Assembly: GCA_015057505.1 (NCBI GenBank)
Contig: SVEG01000011.1
Location: 29,280-93,279, forward strand
Direction of reading: 5' to 3'
Length of the DNA stretch: 64,000 bases
DNA from: Lachnospiraceae bacterium
GTDB lineage: Bacteria; Bacillota; Clostridia; Lachnospirales; Lachnospiraceae
A model generated the notes under the pieces. The model made no database searches, was not told the origin of the DNA, and saw nothing but the letters and a program-made list of their open reading frames with translations. Position numbers and translations under genes: made by a program. Below, piece by piece: positions 44,496 to 54,941 of the stretch (its first letter is position 1; the number at the start of each line of letters is the position of its first letter).

Positions 44496-45635
44496 ATGGA
44501 TGAAGTTAAATTATTGCTCAGGTATAACCTGCAGATGTTTGCAGACGGCCCCGGCGGTGAGAAGACGGAACCCGCTACAGCGAAGAAGCAGAGCGATACC
44601 CGTAAAGAAGGTCAGGTTGCCAAAAGTAGGGATCTTAATAATGCAATCTCGCTGTTGGCATTCTTTGTTGCAATCAAGGTTTTTATAGCATATATCGGCG
44701 GAGGTTTTATAGAATGCTTTACGATGGTCTATACCAAGATTGCAGATTTTGGCGACAAGAATAATTTTGATTTTAATATCAACATGGTGCAATATACGAT
44801 GAAGGAGATTCTTACAAAGATGCTTCTTATCATGTTGCCGATGCTTGCGGTGGGAGTACTTGTTGCATTTGTGTGTGATATTGTTCAGGTAAAATGGCAG
44901 GTTACAACCAAGCCGTTGCAACCTAAATTTAGTAAGATGAATCCGGTAAGCGGGTTTAAGCGTATTTTTTCGGCACAGGCTCTTGTAAGCCTTATTAAAT
45001 CAGTAGCGATTGTCGGAGCGCTTATCTGGGTTGTGTATTCAGAGATGAAGGATGAAGTAGGAGTGTTGTTTAATTTATATAATTACTCCCTTCAGCAGGT
45101 TCTTGTGTATATCGGTGATTTTGTAATAAATACCGGTATAAAAATCAGCATAGTGATGTTAATCATCGGTTTTGCGGATTATATTTATCAGAGATTCAAG
45201 TTTAATAAAGACATAATGATGACCAAGCAGGAAGTTAAAGATGAATACAAGAATTCCGAAGGTGATCCTCAGATAAAGGGTCAGATTAAGAGGCGAATGA
45301 TGCAGGCTTCGCAGAGGCGAATGATGCAGAGTGTCCCTAAAGCGGATGTTGTAATCACCAACCCGACGCATTTTGCAGTGGCTATACAGTATGACCCACA
45401 GACAGCGAAGGCACCGGTTGTTCTTGCAAAAGGTGAAGATTATCTCGCAGCCAAGATTAAAGATGTGGCCAGGGAACACAATATTTCCATTGTGGAGAAT
45501 AAACCGCTTGCGAGAATGCTTTATTATAACGTTGATATAGGAATGGAGATACCTCCCGAGCTTTATCAGGCGGTTGCAGAGGTCTTGGCATTCGTTTATA
45601 AGATGAAAAATAAGCAGGTTTATCATGCCGGATAG
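44496..45635 (+). CDS. flhB: Flagellar export switch protein FlhB
   Basis: 379 residues. 'GEKTEPATAKKQSDTRKEGQ' core 'EKTEPATAKK' is the conserved N-terminus. Four membrane helices follow, then the cytoplasmic tail with the autocleavage site 'VVITNPTHFAVAI' (cleavage between N and P) about residue 290. Cleavage and FliK together switch export from hook to filament subunits. Confidence 0.96.
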   Translation: MDEVKLLLRYNLQMFADGPGGEKTEPATAKKQSDTRKEGQVAKSRDLNNAISLLAFFVAIKVFIAYIGGGFIECFTMVYTKIADFGDKNNFDFNINMVQYTMKEILTKMLLIMLPMLAVGVLVAFVCDIVQVKWQVTTKPLQPKFSKMNPVSGFKRIFSAQALVSLIKSVAIVGALIWVVYSEMKDEVGVLFNLYNYSLQQVLVYIGDFVINTGIKISIVMLIIGFADYIYQRFKFNKDIMMTKQEVKDEYKNSEGDPQIKGQIKRRMMQASQRRMMQSVPKADVVITNPTHFAVAIQYDPQTAKAPVVLAKGEDYLAAKIKDVAREHNISIVENKPLARMLYYNVDIGMEIPPELYQAVAEVLAFVYKMKNKQVYHAG

Positions 45636-45669
45636 TGTTAAGGTATAAGTCGGTAGGAGGTGTGGACAA

Positions 45670-47706
45670 GTGAAAAAAGCTAATATAGGTATTGGTTTGT
45701 ATGTATTAGCAGCCATTGTTTTTCTTATTGTTCCATTACCCAGTTTTCTGCTTGACATATTGATGGCAATGAACATAAGTATTGCCCTTATAGTTTTATT
45801 TAATTCGTTATTTGCAAAAGAAGCATTGGATATGTCGACTTTCCCAACAATGCTTTTGTTTACAACAGTATTCCGTATAGGTCTTAATGTTTCATCTACA
45901 AGACTTATTCTTACGGACGGGAATCCGGGACAGGTCGTAAAGGCCTTCGGTGAGTTTGTCGGCGGCGGTGATTTGATTATTGGTATGATTATTTTTATCA
46001 TACTTATAATAGTACAGTTTGCGGTTATTAATAAAGGTTCCGAGCGAGTTGCTGAGGTAACGGCAAGATTTACACTTGATGCCATGCCCGGTAAGCAGAT
46101 GGCCATTGATGCCGATCTTAATACAGGTGCAATCAATGACGAAGAGGCCAAGGCACGTCGCGAGAAGATTCAGCAGGAAGCTACATTTTTCGGAGCCATG
46201 GACGGTGCCGTGAAGTACGTTAAAGGAGATGCTACGGCGGGTCTTCTTATTACGGCAATCAACCTTATCGGCGGTATTGCCATGGGTGTATTGAGGCAGG
46301 GAGAAAGCTTCGGTGATGCGCTTAACACATATTCAATACTTACGATAGGTGATGGACTTGTAAGCCAGTTGCCGTCACTTCTTATTTCACTGGCTACCGG
46401 TATTATAGTAACAAAAGCTTCAAAGGAAGCCGATATCGGAACAATTGTTTTTGGACAGTTATTTGGCATGGACAGGGTTATGTTCATGGCGGGTGGTGCG
46501 ATGATGTTCCTCGGAATATTTACGGCACTTCCTACATTTCCGTTCCTTATGTTCGGTATAGTCTTTCTTGTTATAGGGTTTACCGTCAGGAAAAAACAGG
46601 GCGTCGAGAATATCGAGGAAGAAGCAAGCGCAAACGAGCTTGAAGCTGAAGAGATAAGAAAGCCCGAGAATGTAAAATCACTTTTGCAGGTTGACCCTAT
46701 TTTGCTTGAGTTCGGTTACGGCATTATTCCCCTTGCAGATGTAAGCCAGGGCGGTGATATGCTAGACCGAGTTATCATGATTCGAAGACAGATAGCAATG
46801 GAATTAGGTGTTATTGTTCCGATGATTCGACTTAGAGACAATATTCAGCTTAATCCCAATCAATATATAATTAAGATTAAAGGTATCCAGGTAAGCGAAG
46901 GAGAGATTCTTTTCAACCACTACATGGCGATGAATCCGGGATTCGTGGAAGAAGAGATAACAGGTATTCCGACCTTCGAGCCTTCCTTCCATTTGCCGGC
47001 AGTATGGATAACCGAGAATCAGAGAGAAAGAGCGGAGTCCGTAGGTTATACGGTAGTAGATCCGCCGTCCATTATTGCTACACACTTAACTCAGATAGTT
47101 AAGACACATCTTGCAGAGCTTCTTACAAGACAGGATGTTCAGACACTTATCGAGAATATAAGAGAGCATCATCCCGCACTTGTGGATGAACTTACCCCCA
47201 AGCTTCTTAATCTCGGTGAGATTCAGAAGGTTCTTCAGAATCTTTTGTCAGAAGGTATTTCGGTACGAGACCTTGTAACGATTTTTGAGACACTTGCGGA
47301 CCATGCGGCAGTTACAAGAGATACGGATATTCTTACAGAGTATGTAAGACAGAGCCTTAGAAGAGCAATTTCGGGCACATATTTTAATGCTAACGAGACA
47401 ACAAGCGTTATAACGCTTGATCCCAAGATTGAGCAGGAGATAATGAACTCCGTTAAGCAGACGGAGCAGGGTGCGTATCTTGCACTTGCGCCGGAGAAGA
47501 CCAAGGGAATTATCAAGTCGCTTGAGGAAGAAGTCGGTAAGCTTGAGAGCATGGGTAAAGCAGCCATAGTGGTAACTTCTCCGATAGTGAGAGCATATTT
47601 TAAGCGACTTACACAGGATTATTTTAAAGATTTGATAGTAGTTTCCTATAACGAAATCGAATCCAATGTTGAATTACAATCAGTCGGGATGGTGACGACA
47701 GAATGA
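45670..47706 (+). CDS. flhA: Flagellar export protein FlhA
   Basis: 678 residues, GTG start 10 nt after TAGGAGGTG. About eight membrane helices in the first 330 residues, with the FHIPEP signature region 'RFTLDAMPGKQMAIDADLN' (about 135-155). The cytoplasmic ring domain (about 345-678) has 'DPILLEFGYGIIPLAD' and 'PALVDELTPKLLNLGEIQ'. It is the proton-driven engine and docking ring of the export apparatus. It ends overlapping flhF by 4 bp. Confidence 0.97.
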   Translation: MKKANIGIGLYVLAAIVFLIVPLPSFLLDILMAMNISIALIVLFNSLFAKEALDMSTFPTMLLFTTVFRIGLNVSSTRLILTDGNPGQVVKAFGEFVGGGDLIIGMIIFIILIIVQFAVINKGSERVAEVTARFTLDAMPGKQMAIDADLNTGAINDEEAKARREKIQQEATFFGAMDGAVKYVKGDATAGLLITAINLIGGIAMGVLRQGESFGDALNTYSILTIGDGLVSQLPSLLISLATGIIVTKASKEADIGTIVFGQLFGMDRVMFMAGGAMMFLGIFTALPTFPFLMFGIVFLVIGFTVRKKQGVENIEEEASANELEAEEIRKPENVKSLLQVDPILLEFGYGIIPLADVSQGGDMLDRVIMIRRQIAMELGVIVPMIRLRDNIQLNPNQYIIKIKGIQVSEGEILFNHYMAMNPGFVEEEITGIPTFEPSFHLPAVWITENQRERAESVGYTVVDPPSIIATHLTQIVKTHLAELLTRQDVQTLIENIREHHPALVDELTPKLLNLGEIQKVLQNLLSEGISVRDLVTIFETLADHAAVTRDTDILTEYVRQSLRRAISGTYFNANETTSVITLDPKIEQEIMNSVKQTEQGAYLALAPEKTKGIIKSLEEEVGKLESMGKAAIVVTSPIVRAYFKRLTQDYFKDLIVVSYNEIESNVELQSVGMVTTE

Positions 47707-48968
47707 TAATTAAAAAATTTCAAGGTGCAACAGAGACAGAAGCTATCCTTGCTGCCAAAGAAGAAATGGGCAGTGAGGCAGTTGTCATGAATATAAAGAC
47801 AATAAAGCCCAAGGGAATTTTCAGCATTTTCAGAAAAAGTGTTGTTGAAGTAACTGCTGCCCTTGAAGAAAGAGATGCCAAACCGGCGGCAAAACAATTG
47901 AATGTGAAGCAAAGATTTGCAGGCAACAGGCAGGCTGGTAATATCGGCACATCGATTAATCTTGTCAGTGATGAGAAGACAGATGTTTATACTGATATTG
48001 AAAAAACAGAAAGCACTGCAATTGAAGAAAAACTCCAGAAGCTACAGTCCATGCTTGAGAAGCAAATTGTTAAGGATAAAGCAGTTGCTGATTCTGACAA
48101 GAAGAGTGTTTTAAAAGATGCGGAGATGAAAGATGCTTCATTTCAGGATAGTGCCAAAGCTAAGAATTTATCGTGTCTTAAGCTTGTATATAATAAATTA
48201 ATAGATAATGAGGTTGCAGAGGTTTTTGCAAATCAGATTATCAGTGAGGTTGAGAATTCACTTGTGAAAGAAGCGCCGCTTGATAACGTGCTTGCGGCAG
48301 TATATCAGAAGATCGTTTTAAAACTCGGAGAACCTGTTGCGATTGAGGCAGAGCCCGATAAGAAGAAAATTATTTTCCTTGTCGGTCCCACGGGTGTCGG
48401 TAAGACAACAACAATTGCTAAGCTTGCTTCAAGTTTAAAACTTAACAAGAAGGCGAAGCTTGCTCTCATGACTTCGGATACATATCGAATAGCGGCAGTT
48501 GAGCAACTTCGTACATATGCCAACATTCTTGATGTTCCGCTTTCCGTTGTATACACGGAATCAGAGGTCGAAGAGACACTTGAGAAGCTTTCGGATTACG
48601 ATATTGTGCTTGTAGATACTGCCGGACGCTCTCACAAAGATACAGAGCAGTGTGAAGAGATTTTTAGGATGGTTGAAGCTGCTGACCCTGAGAAGACCGG
48701 CTTTGAAAGGGATGTTTATCTTGTGGTAAGTGCCACAACGAAATATCGTGATTTAGTTAAAATTACAAAGGCTTATGAAGCACTTGGAGATTATAAGATT
48801 ATTTTTACAAAGCTCGATGAAACCTTTGGTTATGGAAATATAATAAATATTGCGATGCTTACCGGAAAGTCCATGTCATATACGACTTTCGGACAGAATG
48901 TTCCGGACGATATTGATGTTATCGATGTTCAGGAGATTGCAAAGCAGTTGTTGGGAGGCGGGGAATAA
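47703..48968 (+). CDS. flhF: Flagellar placement GTPase FlhF
   Basis: 421 residues. N-terminal basic B domain ('MIIKKFQGATETEAILAAKE'), then a variable region, then the SRP-type NG domain: G1 'GPTGVGKTTTIAKLASSLK' (about 223), 'TSDTYRIAAVEQLRTYA', G3 'DTAGRSHKD', and G4 'FTKLDETFGYG'. FlhF marks where flagella form. Start overlaps the flhA stop (ATGA). Confidence 0.95.
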   Translation: MIIKKFQGATETEAILAAKEEMGSEAVVMNIKTIKPKGIFSIFRKSVVEVTAALEERDAKPAAKQLNVKQRFAGNRQAGNIGTSINLVSDEKTDVYTDIEKTESTAIEEKLQKLQSMLEKQIVKDKAVADSDKKSVLKDAEMKDASFQDSAKAKNLSCLKLVYNKLIDNEVAEVFANQIISEVENSLVKEAPLDNVLAAVYQKIVLKLGEPVAIEAEPDKKKIIFLVGPTGVGKTTTIAKLASSLKLNKKAKLALMTSDTYRIAAVEQLRTYANILDVPLSVVYTESEVEETLEKLSDYDIVLVDTAGRSHKDTEQCEEIFRMVEAADPEKTGFERDVYLVVSATTKYRDLVKITKAYEALGDYKIIFTKLDETFGYGNIINIAMLTGKSMSYTTFGQNVPDDIDVIDVQEIAKQLLGGGE

Positions 48969-48969
48969 T

Positions 48970-49857
48970 ATGGATCAGGCCGAAAAACTGCGTAATATGA
49001 TAAAAGAACATAAAGCATCTAAAGCTTCAGAATCAGGCGGAGCAAGGGTTATTACAATAACAAGTGGCAAGGGAGGCGTCGGCAAATCAAGTACGGCGGT
49101 TAATCTTGCAATTCAGTTTAGAAAATTGGGATATCGCGTTATGATTTTTGACGCGGACTTTGGTTTGGCCAATATTGAAGTTATGTTTGGTGCAATTCCG
49201 AAATTTAATCTTTCCGATGTTATTTACCGTGGAAAGAATCTTGAAGATATAATTGTGGAAGGACCGATGGGTGTCAACTTTATATCCGGAGGTTCAGGGG
49301 TCTTTGAGATGACTAACATGTCGACAGATAATCTCAGATATCTGACAGCAAAGCTCAGTCAGCTTGAAGCTATGGCGGATATTATTATCGTAGATACGGG
49401 CGCGGGAATTTCAGAGAGTGTACTCCAATTTATTACCGCATGTAACGAAGTTATTTTGATTACAACGCCGGAACCGACTTCAATAACTGATTCATATGCA
49501 CTCCTTAAGGCGCTCAGTCGTCATTCTGATTATGATAAAGATAATACGGTTATTAAGGTTGTTACCAACAGGGTGTCAGGGGATGATGAAGGTAAATCAC
49601 TTTTTGCCAAACTAAGTATTGTTGTTAATAAGTTTTTGCAGATAGAATTAAGTCACTTGGGTATAATACCCCAGGATTCACACATTCTTAAGTCTGTTAT
49701 GCAACAGCAACCGGTATCGATTGCATATGAAAATTCAGGTGCTTCAAGGGCATACGAAGTTATAGCTAAACGTTTGACGCAGAATGAGAAAGAAAAAGTG
49801 TCAGAAAAACGAGGAATTTCATTTATGTTTGCCAAAATGTTTAAGTCAAAAACCTGA
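48970..49857 (+). CDS. flhG: MinD/ParA-like flagellar number regulator FlhG
   Basis: 295 residues. The N-terminal 'MDQAEKLRNMIKEH' carries the DQAxxLR motif that stimulates FlhF GTPase. Deviant Walker A 'TSGKGGVGKSSTAVNLA' (about 31), 'IFDADFGLANIEVMFG' and 'IIIVDTGAGISESVL' complete the MinD-type ATPase. GGAGGCGGGG precedes the ATG. It controls flagellar number with FlhF. Confidence 0.95.
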   Translation: MDQAEKLRNMIKEHKASKASESGGARVITITSGKGGVGKSSTAVNLAIQFRKLGYRVMIFDADFGLANIEVMFGAIPKFNLSDVIYRGKNLEDIIVEGPMGVNFISGGSGVFEMTNMSTDNLRYLTAKLSQLEAMADIIIVDTGAGISESVLQFITACNEVILITTPEPTSITDSYALLKALSRHSDYDKDNTVIKVVTNRVSGDDEGKSLFAKLSIVVNKFLQIELSHLGIIPQDSHILKSVMQQQPVSIAYENSGASRAYEVIAKRLTQNEKEKVSEKRGISFMFAKMFKSKT

Positions 49858-49878
49858 ATATTTGGAGGTTAACAGAAT

Positions 49879-50604
49879 ATGTTAAACGAAATTGTGCTTC
49901 CCGGTGATAAATTTGACCTGGAAATGATAAATTTCGAGAAAAATTCAAAAAAAATTACGTATTCCAGCAAAATATATGATATAATAGAAGAAGATAAGAT
50001 AAAAGCAGCCATGCCTATGCAGAAGGGGGCAATTTTACCCCTCGCCGTGAATACACAGTACGACCTGTTTATATATACAGGAAGTGGCTTATATAAGTGT
50101 AGCGCAACGCTTACGGAGCGATATCGGGAAGATAATCTGTATGTAATGATTTTAGAGGTATACACAGGTCTTCAGAAATACCAGCGAAGAGAGCACTACA
50201 GGCTTAGTTGTAACGTTGATCTTAAATACAGGGTCCTTACTGAAAAGGAAGCCGATTTAATGCTTAAGCTGAAAACGCCACCGGAATATGAGAACTTGCA
50301 ACAAAATCTGGGTCATATAAAGGGAATAACCTTAGATATAAGCGGTGGCGGAATGCGTTTTGTTTCTGCTTACGAAAGTAAGACAGAGGAATATATACTG
50401 GCAGAGTTTTCCGTGCCGATTGCAGGGAAGAGTTGTTCATACAGTATACTTTCTAAGATTATTTCAATGAGAGAGGTACCGAACAAGAAGCATACATATG
50501 AATATCGAGTTAAGTTTGAGAATATTTCTTCCAAGGAACGAGAACTTCTGATTAAATTTATTTTTGAGGAAGAAAGACGTTACAGGAAAAATGAAAAGGG
50601 TTGA
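49879..50604 (+). CDS. YcgR-like PilZ domain c-di-GMP receptor
   Basis: 241 residues. N-terminal YcgR-type domain (about 1-100) and C-terminal PilZ domain with the c-di-GMP motifs 'QRREHYRLSC' (RxxxR, about 98-107) and 'DISGGGMRF' (DxSxxG, about 155). YcgR-type proteins slow or stop the flagellar motor when c-di-GMP is high. Position between flhG and cheB (as ypfA/dgrA-type genes in related fla operons) supports a motility brake. Confidence 0.88.
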   Translation: MLNEIVLPGDKFDLEMINFEKNSKKITYSSKIYDIIEEDKIKAAMPMQKGAILPLAVNTQYDLFIYTGSGLYKCSATLTERYREDNLYVMILEVYTGLQKYQRREHYRLSCNVDLKYRVLTEKEADLMLKLKTPPEYENLQQNLGHIKGITLDISGGGMRFVSAYESKTEEYILAEFSVPIAGKSCSYSILSKIISMREVPNKKHTYEYRVKFENISSKERELLIKFIFEEERRYRKNEKG

Positions 50605-50608
50605 TTAA

Positions 50609-51709
50609 GTGAAGGTCAAAGTATTAATTATTGACGATTCTACGTTGATGAGAAGAATTTTATCGGATGTTGTAAATTCAAATCCGCAGTTTGAGGTTGA
50701 CCGTACTGCTATAAACGGAAAAGAAGGTCTTCAGATTTTATTGGAGAATCCTACGTATTATGACATTGTTTTATTGGATATTTACATGCCGTATATGACG
50801 GGACTTGAACTGCTGAAAGAATTGCAGAAGCATCCGGAGGTTAAATCTAAGATAATTATTTGCAGTACCAAGGCAGATGAGAGTGCAGAAGAGACATTTA
50901 CGGCGCTGGAGTACGGAGCGTTTGATTTTATAAAGAAGCCGGACAACCTTGTCGGTGCAAGAAATCATACTTTCCACAATGAACTCATAAACCTTTTGTG
51001 TGCGGCAGTTGAGAATAAGAGTAAAGAGATTACAAGGACGATTATACAGCAAAGACCGGTAAGAAGGACAGAAGCTGTAAAGCCGCAGATTGCAGTATCC
51101 GCGCCTATACAGGCACCTAAAGGTACAGGAAGTAAGATTATTGCACTTGCCTGCTCTACAGGAGGACCAAAGACCTTGCAGGCGGTAATTCCACTGCTTC
51201 CCAAGAATTTGGATGCAGGAATGGTTCTTGTTCAGCATATGCCCAAAGGATTTACAAGGACCCTGTCAGCCAGACTTGACAGTATGAGTCAGGTTTCCGT
51301 TAAGGAAGCACAGGATGGAGATATAGTTGAAAAAGGATGTGTATACATAGCTCCGGGAGGCTATCAGATGAAATTGCAACAGATTCCCGGTGATAAGTAT
51401 AAAATAATAATTACCGATGAGCCACCGAGGGATTCACTTAAACCTTGTGCGAACATAATGTACGAGTCACTTGTTAAAACCAAGGTTGACGAAATAGTAT
51501 GTGTTGTCCTTACAGGGATGGGTGCAGACGGAACGGAAGGAATCGGAGAATTAAAGAAAAGTAATAAAATATATGTAATTGCCCAGGATGAGGAGACGAG
51601 CGTTGTATACGGAATGCCTAAGGCAGTCGCCAAAGCAGGACTTACCGACGAGATCGTGCCCATGCAGGAAATTGCAAATACTATTATAAAGAAAGTAGGT
51701 GTACAGTAA
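50609..51709 (+). CDS. cheB: Chemotaxis protein-glutamate methylesterase CheB
   Basis: 366 residues, GTG start. Receiver domain with D57 ('VLLDIYMPYMTG') and KP in 'FIKKPDN'. After a linker, the methylesterase domain (about 170-366) has catalytic 'ACSTGGPKTLQAV', 'VQHMPKGFTRTLSARLD' and 'GMGADGTEGIGEL'. It removes methyl groups from receptors for adaptation. Its stop overlaps the cheA start (TAATG). Confidence 0.96.
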   Translation: MKVKVLIIDDSTLMRRILSDVVNSNPQFEVDRTAINGKEGLQILLENPTYYDIVLLDIYMPYMTGLELLKELQKHPEVKSKIIICSTKADESAEETFTALEYGAFDFIKKPDNLVGARNHTFHNELINLLCAAVENKSKEITRTIIQQRPVRRTEAVKPQIAVSAPIQAPKGTGSKIIALACSTGGPKTLQAVIPLLPKNLDAGMVLVQHMPKGFTRTLSARLDSMSQVSVKEAQDGDIVEKGCVYIAPGGYQMKLQQIPGDKYKIIITDEPPRDSLKPCANIMYESLVKTKVDEIVCVVLTGMGADGTEGIGELKKSNKIYVIAQDEETSVVYGMPKAVAKAGLTDEIVPMQEIANTIIKKVGVQ

Positions 51710-53814
51710 TGGATGTTAGTCAATATTTAGAGATTTTTATTGAGGAGACAAAAGAACATTTACAAACTTTGAATGAACAGTTACTGGTATTGGAAAAAGA
51801 GCCCGATAATAGTGAGACTATTAACGAGATATTTCGTGCTGCACATTCCTTAAAGGGTATGGCAGGTACCATGGGTTATAAGAGAATGCAGAGGCTTACC
51901 CATGATATGGAGAATGTATTCTCAGAAGTACGTGCAGGAAAGATGACAGTCAGCGCAGAGTTGATTGATATCGTGTTCCAGTGTCTTGACGCGCTTGAAG
52001 AGTATCTTGACAACATTGTAAATAACAGTGATGAAGGAACTAACGACAATGAGCCTATCATTCAGAGACTTAATGCTGTTTTAAACGGAGAAAGTGCTAC
52101 TGTTCCGGCACCTGCAAAAGAAGCCGCACCGGCATCTGTACAGACAGCAGTTGCAGATGTACCTGCGGGGGATGATGAGAAGTTCCGTAATTACAAACTT
52201 GCTGATTTTGAAAGTAAAGCTGCAAGAGAAGCTGTTAAAAAAGGCATGCATTTATACGGAATTACGGTTTATATTGAAGAAAGTTGTATCCTTAAGTCTG
52301 CGAGAGCATTTCTTATTTTCAAGAATCTTGAACCGCTTGGAGATATTATTCGTTCTGTTCCGTCAGTACAGGATATTGAAGATGAACGATTTGAATTTGA
52401 TTTTACAATGTATATGATTTCCGGCAAGAGTCTTGAAACAATTAAGGCTACAATACTTAATGTTTCAGAGATTAAGAGCGTTGCAATCAAAGAAGTTAAC
52501 GTAGATGATTATGCTACAGATTCACCTGGAAATAATGCATCGGCAGTAGCAACCGTAGATTCAACAGAAGTAGGAGCAACTTCAAAATCTTCTCAGGCAC
52601 CTGCAAAGAAGGCTGATTCCGGTTCGGGTAAGCCTGCAACAAGCGGTGGCAGCAAGCCGGTTGTTAACCGTTCGGTACGTGTTGATATCGAAAAACTTGA
52701 TGTTTTGATGAACCTTGTAAGTGAGCTTATTATTGCAAAGAACGGTATTGTTTCTGCAAGTGATGCAGAGACAAGCTCAACAACACAGGCAGTACGCGAA
52801 CAGGTTGAGTATCTTGAGAATATTACAACTAATCTGCACGAATCAGTTATGAAGGTTCGAATGGTTCCGATTGAGAGCGTTGTTAACAGATTCCCGAGAA
52901 TGATCAGAGATTTGAGCAAGAAGCTTGATAAGAAGATGGAACTTTACATGAGCGGTGAGGATACAGAGCTTGACAGAACAGTTATTGACGAAATCGGTGA
53001 TCCGCTTATGCACATTCTTCGTAACTCTGCAGATCACGGACTTGAGAGTGCCGAGATAAGAGCAGAGAGAGGTAAACCTGAAGTCGGTTCTATCTTCCTT
53101 GATGCATATCAGGACGGTAATAATGTAGTTATTGAAGTACGTGATGACGGTAACGGAATCGATGTTGAGAAAGTTAAGGCAAAGGCTGTTGAGAAGGGTG
53201 TTATTACTCAGGAGCAGAGTGACCTTATGGATGATAAGGAAGCAGTTGCATTATTGTTCAGACCGAGTTTCTCTACAGCAGAGAAGATTTCAGATGTATC
53301 AGGTCGTGGTGTAGGTCTTGATGTTGTTAAGACAAAGATTGAAGGCCTTGGCGGTAATATCGAAGTAAGAACTGAGCTTGGTGTAGGTTCAACGTTTATC
53401 ATCAGATTGCCTCTTACTCTTGCTATTATACAGTCACTCATGGTTGTTGTTGGCGGAGAGAAGTATGCAATTCCGTTAAGTGCAATCCAGACAATTGAAG
53501 ATATTGCCAAGACAGATATCAAGCATGTACGTGAGAAAGAGGTTATCAATCTTCGTGGAGAGGTTATACCGATTATTCGTCTCAGTGAAGTACTTGATAT
53601 TGAGAGCACCAATACAACTGACAACCTTGTTGTTGTAATTGTTAAGAAGGGAGACAAGCAGGCAGGTCTTGTAGTTGATGAGTTAATCGGTCAGCTTGAA
53701 ATTGTTATTAAGTCTCTCGGCAAATATATGAATAACTGCAAACAGATTAGCGGTGCGACAATTCTCGGTGATGGTGAAGTTGCCCTTATTCTGGATGCTA
53801 ATGCATTATTATAA
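51709..53814 (+). CDS. cheA: Chemotaxis histidine kinase CheA
   Basis: 701 residues. P1 HPt histidine H46 ('RAAHSLKGMAGTMGY'). P2-like CheY-binding domain about 160-270. Pro/Ala/Ser-rich linkers follow. P3 dimerisation begins near 325 ('VDIEKLDVLMNLVSELI'). P4 kinase has the N box 'LRNSADHGLES', G1 'RDDGNGID' and G2 'GRGVGLDVVK'. P5 CheW-like regulatory domain about 570-701. All catalytic motifs are present. Confidence 0.97.
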   Translation: MDVSQYLEIFIEETKEHLQTLNEQLLVLEKEPDNSETINEIFRAAHSLKGMAGTMGYKRMQRLTHDMENVFSEVRAGKMTVSAELIDIVFQCLDALEEYLDNIVNNSDEGTNDNEPIIQRLNAVLNGESATVPAPAKEAAPASVQTAVADVPAGDDEKFRNYKLADFESKAAREAVKKGMHLYGITVYIEESCILKSARAFLIFKNLEPLGDIIRSVPSVQDIEDERFEFDFTMYMISGKSLETIKATILNVSEIKSVAIKEVNVDDYATDSPGNNASAVATVDSTEVGATSKSSQAPAKKADSGSGKPATSGGSKPVVNRSVRVDIEKLDVLMNLVSELIIAKNGIVSASDAETSSTTQAVREQVEYLENITTNLHESVMKVRMVPIESVVNRFPRMIRDLSKKLDKKMELYMSGEDTELDRTVIDEIGDPLMHILRNSADHGLESAEIRAERGKPEVGSIFLDAYQDGNNVVIEVRDDGNGIDVEKVKAKAVEKGVITQEQSDLMDDKEAVALLFRPSFSTAEKISDVSGRGVGLDVVKTKIEGLGGNIEVRTELGVGSTFIIRLPLTLAIIQSLMVVVGGEKYAIPLSAIQTIEDIAKTDIKHVREKEVINLRGEVIPIIRLSEVLDIESTNTTDNLVVVIVKKGDKQAGLVVDELIGQLEIVIKSLGKYMNNCKQISGATILGDGEVALILDANALL

Positions 53815-53829
53815 ACGGAGGTGTCTGAC

Positions 53830-54294
53830 ATGGATGATATTCAAAAACTGGAAGGTGCTGTGAAGAAACTTGATGCAGCACAGTACATAATAGCTACAAT
53901 CGGTAATGAACAGTTTGGTATCGATATCAGTTATATTGATAACATCGTTCGTATGCAGAGAATCACCAGAGTACCTAAGACACAGAAATATTTTAAGGGC
54001 GTTATTAATTTACGTGGAGTTGTAATTCCCGTAATGAGCCTGCGTCTTAAATTCGGTTTGGAAGAAATTGAAGATACAAATGCCACACGTATTATCATTA
54101 TTAAACCTGATAATGTGACTCCGCTCGGAGTTATTGTGGATTCTGTTGTGGAGGTTCTTACTCTTGATGAAGCGGATATGGACAAGCCTGATAATACAGA
54201 TCCGAGAATGCAACATATTGCAATGATTGCAAAGCACGGTGATGATTTAATCAGTATTTTAAATATTCCGAGTCTTACGGTTGATAAAGAATAG
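53830..54294 (+). CDS. cheW: Chemotaxis coupling protein CheW
   Basis: 154 residues. 'EQFGIDISYIDNIVRMQRIT', 'KGVINLRGVVIPVMSLRLKF' and 'GVIVDSVVEVLTL' are the CheW SH3-like signatures. ATG at 53830 is chosen because GGAGGT lies 7 nt upstream; GTG 53821 is inside that site. It links receptors to CheA. Confidence 0.95.
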   Translation: MDDIQKLEGAVKKLDAAQYIIATIGNEQFGIDISYIDNIVRMQRITRVPKTQKYFKGVINLRGVVIPVMSLRLKFGLEEIEDTNATRIIIIKPDNVTPLGVIVDSVVEVLTLDEADMDKPDNTDPRMQHIAMIAKHGDDLISILNIPSLTVDKE

Positions 54295-54312
54295 TCCAAG
54301 AGAGGATATAGG

Positions 54313-54930
54313 ATGAAGCTTGAAAATATTAATGAAATGCAATTTGATGTATTAAAGGAAATAGGTAATATAGGAGCAGGTAATGCGACAACGGCATTGG
54401 CAAAGCTTATTAATTCCAAACTCGACATGAAGGTGCCCAAGGTCCAGATGGTTGGTTTTCAAGACCTTGCTACCGTTATGGGAAGTGAGGAACACATTAT
54501 GGTTGCTGTATTGGTAACCCTTTCAGATGATGTGGAAGGTATGATGATGTTTCTTATGGATGTTAAGTCTGCAAAGTATCTCATCAGTCAGATGCTTAAG
54601 AGCATGGGTATGGAGATGCCGATTGATGAGAATGCAGAGTTTTCAGAGATGGAATTGTCAGTTGTAAGTGAGCTTGGCAACATTATATCAGGTTCATATC
54701 TTGCAGCATTATCAAGCTTACTTCAGCTTGTAATTAATATTTCCGTACCTTATGTAAGTGTTGATATGGCAGGAGCTATTTTAAGTGTTCCGGCTATTGA
54801 ATTCGGTAAGGTTGGCGATCAGGTATTGCTTATTGAGACTAAGTTCGGAGATGACGAGATTAGCGGATACTTCATATTGATTCCTGAAGAAGAATCGTAC
54901 GAAAAAATAATGAAAGCATTAGGGATGTAG
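54313..54930 (+). CDS. cheC: CheY-P phosphatase CheC
   Basis: 205 residues. Both E-x-x-N active-site helices are present: 'EIGNIGAGNATTALAKL' (about 16) and 'SELGNIISGSYLAALSSL' (about 120). CheC dephosphorylates CheY-P and is stimulated by CheD, whose gene follows 11 bp later. Confidence 0.95.
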   Translation: MKLENINEMQFDVLKEIGNIGAGNATTALAKLINSKLDMKVPKVQMVGFQDLATVMGSEEHIMVAVLVTLSDDVEGMMMFLMDVKSAKYLISQMLKSMGMEMPIDENAEFSEMELSVVSELGNIISGSYLAALSSLLQLVINISVPYVSVDMAGAILSVPAIEFGKVGDQVLLIETKFGDDEISGYFILIPEEESYEKIMKALGM

Positions 54931-54941
54931 GAGAACAAAAT

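Noticed and set aside
45159..46151. 330-codon minus-strand open frame across the flhB-flhA junction
   Set aside because: Antisense to two clearly conserved genes; codon pattern is that of a shadow frame.
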